Assembly (NCBI GenBank): GCA_020746105.1
Contig: CM036620.1
Coordinates: forward strand, 29,111,916-29,175,915
Length of the DNA stretch: 64,000 bases
Direction: 5' to 3'
Source: Trogon surrucura
Taxonomy: Eukaryota > Chordata > Aves > Trogoniformes > Trogonidae
The notes below the pieces were generated by a model. The model ran no database searches, had not been told where the DNA came from, and saw only the letters and a program-made list of their open reading frames with translations. Of the stretch, positions 37,601 through 49,600 are shown piece after piece. Position 1 is the first letter of the stretch; every line of letters begins with the position of its first letter. The translations under genes and the position numbers were made by a program.

Positions 37601-40600
37601 TGTCAAAGTTCTCACACCCATCACCCTAAATCATACTTTGATCCTTAATCACACACTTCTAACAAAGCAAAAGGCAGCTGGTTTCCCTGCCTTGCTTTTA
37701 GCTAAAGAAAGATCACTCTGCTGGTTAGTACATAAACCTTAACACCTACTATGTGGCTTTGATTACACAACCAATATAAGCTTCATTGTTAGTCACACAA
37801 AGAGGATACATATTAATACAACAGGTAACATTGAGAACAGTCACATTTTCCCATAATTGCTCTGCCATCAGCCGTAAGCATCTTCTGCCAGTCCAATCCA
37901 TATCGTCGTTGGTAATCAGTACCTCAGGGTCCCATCACGTCACTGGGCGAAACAAAGGGATTCAACAGGCAGGCCCAGCGCACAGTCATGTTGCTGCTGC
38001 GCTGCTGAAGTGACAGGATGCTGCACAGCCGCATCATGCAGGATCATGCGGTTCCCAGGTCCCTTGTCCGTTATTAATAATAACAGGACACGCAATCGAA
38101 CTGGCTGCTTCCCAATCTCCCTCTGTTATAGCGTCTCTGATGACACCGCTCCATCGCTATTGCAAAGGATCCTTTATGGTTCAAGCTTGAAAATCAGGCT
38201 TGAGTGAGGGAGCTGATGGTAATGGGGGAGCTGAACTGGTTTAAGGGTTTCTTCTATTTCTTGCTGTCTAGTTGATAATTCAGCGAGTTTGTTCAGCATC
38301 TCTTTCAGGGGTTCATCCTGATCTTCCTTCTTCCCCCCCCTCCTTTTTTTTTTTTTTTTTTTTTCTTTTTTTTTTTTCTTATTAGCTCAAGTATTACTTC
38401 AGTCACGCTGTTATCACACAGGGAGAGCAGAATTTCCCAGGTCTGTTTTGATTGTACTCTCCCGTTCACTCCCATGCACAATGCACATCTGGTGTACAAG
38501 AAGCGTCTTATCTTCATTCTCACGGACAAGCTCTCAACATGAGCTGTACCTGGCTGGTCAGGGTCTCTTTTCATAATTAGCAAGCAAGAGTTATGCACTT
38601 GTTCAGAAAAGAGCTCAGCTCAAGGACAAAAGTCTTAATTCGGCAATGCAGTGCAGTTTCTCCTTTTTTTTTTTTTTTTTTTTTTTTCTTCCACCCAGTC
38701 GGGACGAGCAGGGAGTTTCTCCCTTTACCCTTTTCCTTTCCTGCCCTCCCCCCAACGCTTCGATCGCTGCCGCAGCAACTTTCTTTTCTGCTTGCATGAT
38801 TTCTAGAGTGCGTATTACAGTTTTCCAAACTGTTCCTAGTTCTTTCGCTTCCTTTCCTTCTTTTCCTCCCTCTAGAGTACAGTCCCACAAAAAGTCTCCT
38901 ACTTCACGCCATTCCGTGGAACTAAAGATTAATGGCGGGTCGTTCATTTTCTCCCGTTTCCAAGCCCATGGGGCTAATACGTCTCGCTCCTTTACTTTTC
39001 CTCCTCTCTTAGAGAGTATACTAAGGAGGCGAGTTGCCGCGTCCGTTTCCATCGCGGTCTTACCTTGGCAGGGGCTTGATCGGCTGCTCAAGCTCTGGTC
39101 TCCGGTGCCCTTTTGGTCACACTCGGAACTCTCCTGCCTCCAGCTCTCCGGCTCCCAAATCGGCTCACGTCCGATGCTTCGGAGTCTTCCCGCATTTAAG
39201 CAATCCGCATTTAAGCGTCCATAGAGGGTCCCTTGTTCAGGCGCCAGATGAAGAGGGGGGTCCCTTCGGAGAGCCGGCCAAGTTAACGATCATCACACCA
39301 ATATGGCTACAGATCGTCCTCCCTTTATTGCTCCGGACAGCTCAATATATACAGTTCAGCAGTGTCCCCGCGCCTGCCCCTTCACAGAGTTGGTCGGTTA
39401 CAGGTTTACACGTGCCAGCGTTTTATTGGGCAGTGCCATTCCACTATGCAAGCGGCTATCACCCCCTCTTCTCCCCCCGGGGCCAGCACCTCCCACCAAG
39501 CATCTCGCAAAGCTCTCACAAAACAGATAAAACCTCCTCCTCCCTGTGTTCCAAGGCAGCTTCAAGGACAGAGCCTCTGTTTAGGCCTACGCTGGGTTGT
39601 CCACACTTTTAAAGTTATACCGCACCTCTGCTCCACAAGAAATTCCTCTACACTTAATTCATAGAACAACCCAGGGAGAAGTCTATCATCTTGACCATGG
39701 ACTGAGTAGATGCTGGTGAGAGAGGATGAGGGTGATCAGACAAGGCACTGCTGCCTGGGGGATCTGTATCGTTCGGGTTTGCAGCTCACTGCTGAAAAGA
39801 CACAGAGCACCTGTGGAATCCCCTTTTCCTTCTCTGTTAATTACCACGCAGTTTTATTATGTTATGAAGCAGTAAAGAACACTTTCCTTGTCTTTTTTCG
39901 TGGAAATATGTCGGCCCCACAAGTAAGACTTGTGAAGTCCCTGGGTGAGGGCAGAAGCAAGCAGCAAACAACAAATCTATGGGGCGGGTGTCACTGTGGC
40001 TATAGCCGCTTTGGAAGGAAGTCATTGACACACAGTTTACGAATGACACCTTTGCTAACCCTTTGCAATGATGCTTTGAAACAAAAACGTGCTAGAACCA
40101 GCCCTACCCCTCCTACTTCTGTGAGGCAAAAAGGTAGGTTTATGATCACCATTTAAGCATGCTGTTTATTTTCTTTAGGCTGTTGTGGAAGCCAAAAGGA
40201 TGATTCTAAATAGGTTGGAGAAGGCTAAGAAAGATGACAATGTGAGGATGTACCTGCTGGCACTGAAGAATGCACTCCTTCCCGAAGCAATTCCAGTGCT
40301 TCTAAAGTACGCTGAGTCAGAAGAAGGGCCCATCAGCAATCTTGCTGCCACCGCCTTGCAGAGATATGATCCTTCTTTTCTCACCAAAGAGGTAAGAAAA
40401 TATACTGCCCAAGAAAAGAAGTGCAAGAGACTGTATTAAACATGAAGTATAAATTAACAGACTTCATTTGTTAGTCCCACCGGTTTTAATGGAGACATGA
40501 GGAACATGTGGGCACCTGCGTAACCCCTGTTCTTTCTTGTGCTTTCACATAGCCAGGGAGAATGCATGAAGTGAGAGAAGGGTAAAATAGTTGTGTCTTA

Positions 40601-43600
40601 CCTTGCAGCCTCCAAAAGTAAGAGAAGACACAAAAAACAGCAGAAGGTGAGGCCCTACATCTGCTGCATTACCCTGCATCCCGTGCCTACTGCTGGCAGC
40701 TGTGGCTGAGCTTGTCAGGGCACTGCTCTGCAATGAACATGCTGGAGGCCATTCTGTCAGTGGGGCTACATGGCTGTCCATGGATTCTTCTGTAACGGAG
40801 ATGTCTCACAACCTTGTAAGGGACATGAGGCCCTCACAGGCACTATCATGAAGATTAAAAAACGCAAAATTCTTGGTTTTTTGGAAGTACACATTTCCTT
40901 AACAGTCATGGAAATCTCTCTCTTGATCTTACCACTGCCATGGTATTTTGATTTTGGTGCTCCTACTCATTTACAAGCCCACTGTGAAAATCAGTGTGAA
41001 AGGCTGTGTTTGACTGTGGCCGAGAGAATATAACAGATGGCCCACTTGCCCATGTGATCACTGAGCTATACACATCTCGTATGTTCCCAAAGGACCATGA
41101 AAACAGGGTGCTGAAAATATATCCTTATGTACCAGCCTTAGCTATGGAGCTAGCTTAAGCTGATATTATAAACAAGATTCCAACCTGTACTTTGCCCAGT
41201 CATCTGTGGGAGCACTGACTGAATAATCTGTTTCCTGACCAGGTGAAGAAAACAATGAACAGGATATACCACCAGAATCGTAAAGTCCACGAGAAGACAG
41301 TGCGAACCACTGCAGCTGCTATCATCTTAAACAGTAACCCATCCTACATGGAAGTGAAAAACATCCTGCTGTCCATTGGTGAACTGCCTCTGGAAATGAA
41401 CAAGTACATGCTCTCCATGGTCCAAGATATAATTAATTTTGAAATGCCTGCAAGGTACGTTAAGGCCAGTATAAATAAACAGAGTTCATCTTTACCTCTT
41501 TGCAGAAACCCAAAGAACATACAGGTTCTCATGAATTCCTACTGTAAAATTTAAGGACAATATAAAAGGATGTCTGATTTTTGTGTCACTTTTAAGCATT
41601 GACATTTCAGAATAAACTTCTGCATTTCAATGACATTCATCCAATAGCTAGTCACATCTTCAGAGGTATAAACAAGAATTAGGCCTCTAACTTGTACTAC
41701 TGTAAGAAATGTCACCTGCTGGTCTTAATTATCTCAGGGAAGCCCTTGTTTTTATATTTTAAGACCTGGTGAGCCAGAAAAGTTTTAAACATTACAGCAC
41801 CAGAATGAAAACATTCAAAATATCTTTTCTTCTCAACACCATTAATTTTCAAGCAAGCCCATTGCTTGCCTTTCTACTTACGACTTCAGGGAGCCACTGA
41901 AATGATAAAAGAGACTCTGGGTTAGCGCAGATTTTTAGTGGGGAAATGGGAGGGTTTTGAAGACCCTCTTTCCTACTGGGAAATTTACCCTCTCTCAAAT
42001 TTGATATTCCTACGGAACAGTAATACATTTGGTACCATAACACTTTTGTGTCTCTGTGTTTTAGTTTGTTTGATTTTTCTTTTGAAATATCACAGCAAAA
42101 CAGTTCGGCAAGTTCTGAAGGACATGCGTGCTCATAACTATGATCGCTTCTCCAAGACGGGTTCTTCCTCTGCCTACTCTGGCTATATCACACGTATGTA
42201 ACCATGAAACTGCCTTTTAACCCTGTTTGTATTCCCAAACATTTGATTAATCCACTAGTTTAGTCACAGGTACCTTCTTTCTTTTTTTAATTAAGGTGGT
42301 CCTGATGTATCATCCACATACAGCCTTGACATCCTCTATTCAGGCTCTGGCATTTTAAGGAGAAGTAACCTAAACATCCATATTTTCGACAGAAATGCTG
42401 AACTTCATGCCAGTCAGGTAACTGCCACATTGTACCTAAAAATCAAGCCACTACGTGGTCCTCTTCTTACAGCTTCTAAGTCAATTCAGCTAATGCTTAA
42501 GACCGTAAGGTTTGTTGCACTGGTCAGAGAACAAGCCCAATAACAGAGGAAAAAGAAACTCCCAACAGCCAGTGAGGCACATGCTTGCCCTAACCAAAAG
42601 GACAGGTCTTTCAATCTGTATCATATATCAAGCTCATTCTCTGGTTAAAACCCATACTGCTTATCTGAGGTAATCAGTAAAAGCTTCACAACGTTTGTAA
42701 AATGATGTCCCGTGTTTTGGGTATAACATGGAATGGAAATACAAGGAGTAGATCAAATGTATGAATCAGAGATTTAAATGAGATGCCTCTGTTCTGGACT
42801 CTTCTTAATGTTGGTCATTACCTTTAAATTTACAATCCTCCCAAATTTCTGCAGGACAAAAATTGTGCAATTTTCCTTCCAACTGTCTCTGGAAAACATT
42901 CATATGAATAAAGGAAAAATTATGTGAAGGAAAAGTAAGCTCGGGATTGTGATCTGCATGTGGGCAAATTCTGTTGGCACCTAAAGGGAAAAAACATGCC
43001 ATGGGATTATTTTATTTACCATTTTTCTATCTGCTCTACCTAGTTCCCTAAGTCTTAACCTCATACTTTTTTATCTACAACTACATAAATTAGAGTTAGG
43101 CTCTTAGGCTTAAGAAAATGTGTAGGGTTGTTAAGAAAATGTGTAGGGTTGTTTTTTTCATTGATTCTATATCGCTATTGCTTCTTAGGTGGTGATTGAA
43201 GCTCAAGGTCTGGAGTCCATAATAGCTGCAACTCCTGATGAAGGCGAGGAAAACCTGGACTCCTTTGCTGGCATGTCAGCCATTCTGTTCGATGTCCAAC
43301 TCAGGCCAGTTACATTTTTCGAAGGTTACGGTGATTTAATGTCTAAAATGTTATCAGCAACTGGAGATCCCATTAGTGTGGTGAAAGGACTTATCCTTCT
43401 GACAGATTACTCACAGGTACTAATAGCACACTGTTTGCTTCTTCTCTCTCTTAAGCACAGATGCTCTCTCCCCCACACTGTTATTGTAGGACATCTTATT
43501 TTCTTTCTTTTCAATGCTGATAAACCTGATCATTTCTACATAGGTTTCTCTTATTATGGGAGCAATAGAAAAATCACAAGTACTAAAAACCAGAATGAAA

Positions 43601-46600
43601 TTACATGAAAAGCAATGTAGAATGGAAGTGAGATCACATAACATTCTAGAAAACAAAGTAACACTGAATAAAAGCAAATCCAACTGAATTTCCTGTAGAA
43701 AACTCATATTGCTATCAGTTATGGCCTTCCCTCCCGCAGTTTCTTGTAAAACAATATTGTCCCATGTGACCATCTAAGTTTTCCTCTTCAAAAGTTGTCC
43801 AGAGACCTTATGTCCAGTTAGGCAATAACTGTCAGGTAGTGAATGAATGAATCACTGATACTCAGACTTTCCCAGATAGCTAACCTTCAAAGAACAATGC
43901 TAAGAAGTCCAAATTTCAAATGGATGCTGCTAAGCAAAATGAGGAATTAAAATGAGGATTACAAAGTTTTTATGCAATTGTCACCCTAAATGGTCTGTTA
44001 ATTTTACACTTAAATATAGAACATATATACAAATATAACCAGCTACATAATGTATTACTGGAGGAGTAAAATTTTAGAGAACCCTCTGAGAGTGCAGGGC
44101 CAGCATTTAGCTTGATATTATTGTTCTTCCCAAGTAGGGATCTCCTTAGAACTTGTGGATTTAACAACAGCACTCAGCTCATGATACATCTGCAGGCTCA
44201 AACTTTACTTTTTACTTCTCCCCTTAAACACTTGGCAAAAGAAAATGCCAAAAGCAGATGATGGGAAAATCTACTCCAATGAAAATTACGCAGAAATGCT
44301 CTCTGAACATGACAGCTGCCCCCATCCTGAACCCAGCTCAGCTCCTTTATAATGGTATTATAAATCTAGAGAGCTTCCCACGTAGTGCACAAATTGGCTA
44401 ACTAGAGTTCATTCCAGCAGCGCTTTACAGTTCACACGCAGATTATGGGCAAAACTTTACCATGACCTATTTAACAGACTGCAGAGGTGCGAAAGATAAT
44501 CATGTCCAGTCCTGCGCATATGAGCATGCTGCTTACAGAACTAAATATTTGCAACTGCTGGGCACGCACCAAGACCCATACATACCCGAGCTGAATCAGC
44601 TAGCCAGACACCCTAAGAACTCTGCCAGCCACCAGATTCTCCACTCCTCATCTTTGGAGAAGCCCACAAAAATCTGGAGCACACTAGGGCTAAGACTGTG
44701 TGCCATTTTTAACAATGTGAGGGTGTAACATTTTTGGTCAGTCACTCACCCTCTGGAAGCCTGGGCAGCCGTGTGGTGGGATAGGATCTCACACGGCTTT
44801 TTTCTCTTGGCGTGCCACTAGCACAATTACTGCCTAAACTCTTTGGGCCTCAAGCAGTGGACACAATCAAAAGTGTGTGTTCACAACCAGAAAGACACTT
44901 GTTTTTACCTCTACATCCCACAAAGGCAAAAATTGCTTAAAGCAGTGTTGAACACAGCACACCTTTCTAAAAATGGTTTTACAGCTACGTTCTAGGTCAA
45001 CAGCAACATCAGCACAGTTTGGGCACTTCCACATAACCCAGTTAAGCTGTATTAGAAATGCTTTCACCTGTCATGTTTCACTCGGTTAGAGCGTGGTGCT
45101 GATAACACCAAGGTCGCGGGTTCGATCCCCATGTGTTGCCTGATCTAGTAGAGAGGCGTCCCTGCCCGTGACAGGGAGGTTGGGTTAAATGATCTCTAAG
45201 GTCCCTTCCAGCCTAGGCCATTCTATGATTCTATGTTCTTGAACCGTGATTACAGCTGCATCAGAAAACTCTCAGAATGGAAAGGGGAATGGCATAACAC
45301 TGGAACTGAGGAAAAACAGTGTAAGAGAGCCGTAATTAATCTAGCTTCTTGGTAGTTGAATGCTACCTTCCATTTCTGCAGCCAGCACAGACAGGCCTTG
45401 CCCAGAACGTAAGCCCCTTTACAAATCTATAGAGTAGACAATGAAGCCAAATGTGGATTTATCTTCTTTCAAAGAGAAAACCAGACATGGGAAATGGTGC
45501 CCATTTTTTGATACTGTGTGCCACATCTGGCCGCAATGTGAATTCCGAGCAGGTAAAACCCAAATGTAAGTTACAGACAGTGCAGTTGAGATTAAATATC
45601 ATAAGCATGGCTTGAAAGCCAAGACTGGAACTTGAAATAGGGGGCAATTAAATTGTCAGAAAAGAGTTTATGTAATATTCGGGCTGCAATTTTTGCATTG
45701 GCAAAGCCTGAATTTGAGAGAAATTATTTTTAAATGTTAGAAATGTTCTACTCCCCTATTGCTGTTTATAAAGATCATTTTGCACAGCAAGACCAAAACT
45801 GAGTTGTACTCCAAGTGCTGTCAAATCTATCGGATAACTACTCCTCCTCCCACCAGAAAATAGCTTCCTTTCATTAACTTTACAACTGCAGTTATCACAA
45901 TAGGCATATTTTGGGGAGGTGATTTCCAAGTTAATAGTTACTGCTTCTAAAGCTTACACTCCTGCCCATGATCTGTAACATCTTTTCTCACATAACTCCA
46001 CAAACTGAAATCAGAGTGCATTTTACAGCCATTACCAGCTCTCATCGTGTTGTTTGAGGGCTAAGAATAACTGTCCAATAGTCTTAATTCCCTCTATAAA
46101 ATAAATAGCTCTCATAAAACTGTTTTTGAGACTCCCAAGTCACCTGCATTGAAGTTCAGTAGTGTTAATATTTCTCCTAGGCAACACGCTTGCCAGAAGC
46201 ACAGAGAAATTAAATACTGTATTAATCGGTCAGAGAAACCATTTGAAAGCCAGACCCCAGTGGAAGATAGCCAGTTCCCAAAGAAGTGCCTGCTTCAGCG
46301 TCTCTGCCTTGTGTTACAGTAGCACTGTCAACGCAGTACATAAAGAAACCTGGGTTTTATTGTAAAAAAAAGCACATTTCAGCCTTTTAAACAGTAACAA
46401 ACTACCAATTCTGGTCTTTCGGGTCACATTTTCCACTGCAAATGACACACAAAGCTTGAAATAGGAAGGGAAAGGAAAATACTTCTCCCGAGGAGGCTGG
46501 GAGGTCTCTGTAATTTACACCTCTCATCAGCCTGGATTGGATTTGCACATGAGGCGAAGGACAGGACTGAGCTCTAAATAAGGAAGTAGATGAGCTAGTA

Positions 46601-49600
46601 AAACACAAGACAAGTGCTCCTTAACTTCTCTGCCAGATTCAGTAACAAACCTGACTTAATTCTAGGTAGCCTTTAAAGCCTTCATCTGTGCAGCCAGTGC
46701 AAATCAAGCCCGGTCTAATATTACTAGGTGCAATTTGACAATGCATCTAAAAATACCTGCTCCTCTGGTTGTGTATACACGCCTCTCCCAGAATGTATAC
46801 TGTTACTTCCTTGCTCATTAACAGCTACCAATCACTTCGGTCCCAATTAAAAGCAAAGTAAAATAAAGTAGAACAAGCTTTATCTACACACCTGAACTGA
46901 CTGGCAAGGAATGTATTCCTTGCCCCATTACAGTCAGTAGAAAAACTCCCTTTGACTTTTGAAAGACCACAGTTGCAACCCACGATTTTTACTTGGGTGC
47001 AAATAAAAAATCCAAGCACAATGCAAACCACACTTGCTGGGGACATGCTGCATTTACAAGCCACAGCCAGCCCACTACATTCTTACACTGAATCACAAGC
47101 CCACTTCAGCAGCAACTGACTGCGAAGCTGGTTCTGCCATGGATATTGTTTCAGAGATCGCTTATTTACCCTAGAAGGTGAAGTAACCATATATAGCCAC
47201 CACGTTTATCTAAGTCCTCGATTATGGCAGGAAAACTTTAATGCTCTGGATAAAAACCTCCCCAGATGCTGTTCCTGGATATAGGGATTAGGAAGCCAAG
47301 CTGTCTCTGCTTACTTTTTCCATAAATCTTGAGACAACATTTGCTGGAACCGCTGGGCTACTGAATACCTAAGAAGAGAAGAGAGACTTTTAAGGTGCCT
47401 GGACATCAAAAAGGGGGAGGAAATTGTGTTTTCACACATCCTACAAATGCAGCATTACAGATGCTGAGAATACCAAAGGCACAGAAACCTGGGAGGAGGG
47501 AGAAAACTAGCTGGGAATGAAGAGGAAGCGTCCTGTATGCCAGGGAAATGATCAAAATAAACTTTTCCCACATTAATGATTCTTTTAAAACAGTGAATTA
47601 ATCCACTAGTTCTCAGGGAAGCCAGACAACTATATAAAGTGAGTTAGATTGCCAAGATGAGTGAACCTTAAAATCTTGGCTGTGTGTCAAAACGTAAAAG
47701 TAATGAGCTGCCATGACCCTGAGCTATATTATCACTTCCGAAACAGACTCCACACGATGCATTTCCAGTCCAGCCGTAGAGGTTTCAAGAAGCCATGAGC
47801 ACACTTGATGGTGGATGGCAAATGTGTTAAATGCAAATTCACAGTGGCAAGCAAGGCACCTTTAGCTTATGGGCTTGGCCACCCAGCCACTGAAGGGTAG
47901 TCCCAACTGTACGGTACATTCAGAGCCATTAACGCACTGCTGCTCACAGCATTTTGAGTCTGCTGCCAATACGGGACTGCCTCCAGGTGTGCTGGAGAAG
48001 TCAGGCTGCACTGCACCACTGCTGGGGGTCCAGCGAGGAGTTTGATCTGGCTGAGCTGGACTGCCAGCAGAGCCTCCGTGAGGCTTGCGTGGTAGCTCTT
48101 GCAGACAGAGGCCATGATATTCCTTGCAGTGATACTCCTCGCAGAAATTAGGCCAGCTGGCACACAGGGGAGAGGGAAAGTATGCAAAGCACCTCGCCTT
48201 AGCTTCATCTTGTTTTCTATGGAGTGGGGTACATTAGGGATGTTTTTTCCACCCTTTCAGAAAAGCCCTCTATTCCTTTTCGTTCTTGCAAAATGACAAG
48301 TGGCATGACAGCAGTACAAAAGGGAGTAAGGAAATCACTGCAATCAGTAACGCGGGGGTTACCTGTGCTTTCTGACATCTCCAGGAGATTCAGCTGCAGT
48401 CCGGGCCAAGGGCCAGTGCAGAGTTCCTGGGTGGCCTGGCCATCGACATCTCGGGAGGGATGGAGTTCAGCCTGTGGTACAGGGAGTCCAAAACCAACGT
48501 CAAGAACCGGTGAGATACTCCTAGCATGTGCTATAGCTATAAAAACCTCAGGCTCCTGAGCCCCTGTAGTCCCAATGAGAAGAAATTAAATACAAAAGAC
48601 CTTGCAGATGAGTTAAAATTAAATAACAGTTATGTACATGGGAGAACATTTTCTTTCCACCTGGGTAATATCAGTTCCCACTGCTCTCATATGAATTTAT
48701 GTATTTTTGTCTGAAGAACGGGCTTCTTTGAGGGTAGTTTTTATGTATGGATGGTAGGACTGTTTGCAACTTAATCTCCTCTTTCTTAATGGATTTTGAA
48801 TTAATTGTAACGCCTGAATTTATTTGCAGGATAGCTGTGTTTCTATCTGGTAACACTGAGGTGGATTCCTTCTTTATAAAAACTGGTATGGAAACCACTT
48901 TGGAAGTGGAAACGGCATTGGACTTTGTCTCTACCGTGCAGTTTTCACAGTACCCATTTTTAGTCTGTATGCAGATGGACAGAGTCGAGTCTCCATTCAG
49001 GTAAGAACTAAGAGCACACAATTTCTGAGGCAACCTTCCAGCCAGCTGCTGAATCAGGAACATCTGGTGTTCACAGCCACGAGAGGCCAAATTTCAGCGT
49101 AACACAATCAAGTGCAGAGTAGGCTGTTACACACACCAACCTCTCTGCTAACACAGTCTTCCCTGTCTTTTGTCCCTGAGATTCAGAGAGAACCTTTTTG
49201 AAGATCGCGGCTTTAGTCCAATTTTCTAATTTTGTTCTGTGAGTAAACTGACTGCACTGGTCTCCCTGTGTACAATCAGTTCTGATGTGACCTGTAACTT
49301 TGCCAGCAGCAGTTCTCTTACACTGTTGAGGGACGAAGTGCGTAACCATAAACTAGCTGAAGTGGAAAGTTTTCTTCAGCATCTGCTATTTACTAATGTC
49401 AACAAAAGTACCTTGCGTGTTAAGCTCTTGCAACCATCGTATTCTATCAGATATTATTAAGACACAAACTTTCCTGAATGCTGAACAATTGCACAATAAG
49501 TTTAAAAGGATGCTTTCCAGTAGCCAAAGAATAGTTATTGCATTGCCATGTGAGAAGCTGGATTTACTAGTCCCTCCTAATTCCTCCTCCATAAAACCTA

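Larger units (their letters stand above)
38034..39091 (-). pseudogene. Broken gag remnant (matrix and start of later region)
   Basis: A minus-strand frame from about 39052 (an earlier ATG is at 39091) has the look of a betaretrovirus-like matrix N-terminus, including a leucine-rich '[10 protein letters not shown]' segment and 'APWAWKREK'. The frame is lost at a 24-base A tract (38664-38687). A further stretch resumes after it and is lost again at a second A tract (38344-38377). A last piece with the gag-like motif GTWEPHDP ends at a stop (38034-38036). I describe the fragments only; whether the A-tract frame changes are genuine or assembly errors cannot be told. Confidence 0.7.
37045..39652 (-). 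mobile_element. Internally deleted class II endogenous retrovirus, antisense in MTTP intron 10
   Basis: A 2,608-bp provirus in minus orientation: 5' LTR 39249-39652, primer binding site, broken gag remnants, env remnant, polypurine tract, 3' LTR 37045-37445. The LTRs begin TG and end CA, and differ only at 37206/39413 and by a 3-base G indel near one end. The target duplication CTTAAT is perfect (37039-37044 and 39653-39658). Six bases is the length usual for alpha- and beta-like (class II) avian retroviruses. The internal part is only 1,803 bp, so most of gag, all of pro and pol, and most of env are missing. Near-identical LTRs imply a recent insertion. It cannot replicate on its own. Its AATAAA (minus strand) lies antisense to MTTP. 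Confidence 0.95.

Noticed and set aside
45077-45135. Functional tRNA-Ile gene
   Set aside because: The acceptor stem is not complete and a CR1 tail follows directly; it is a SINE head.
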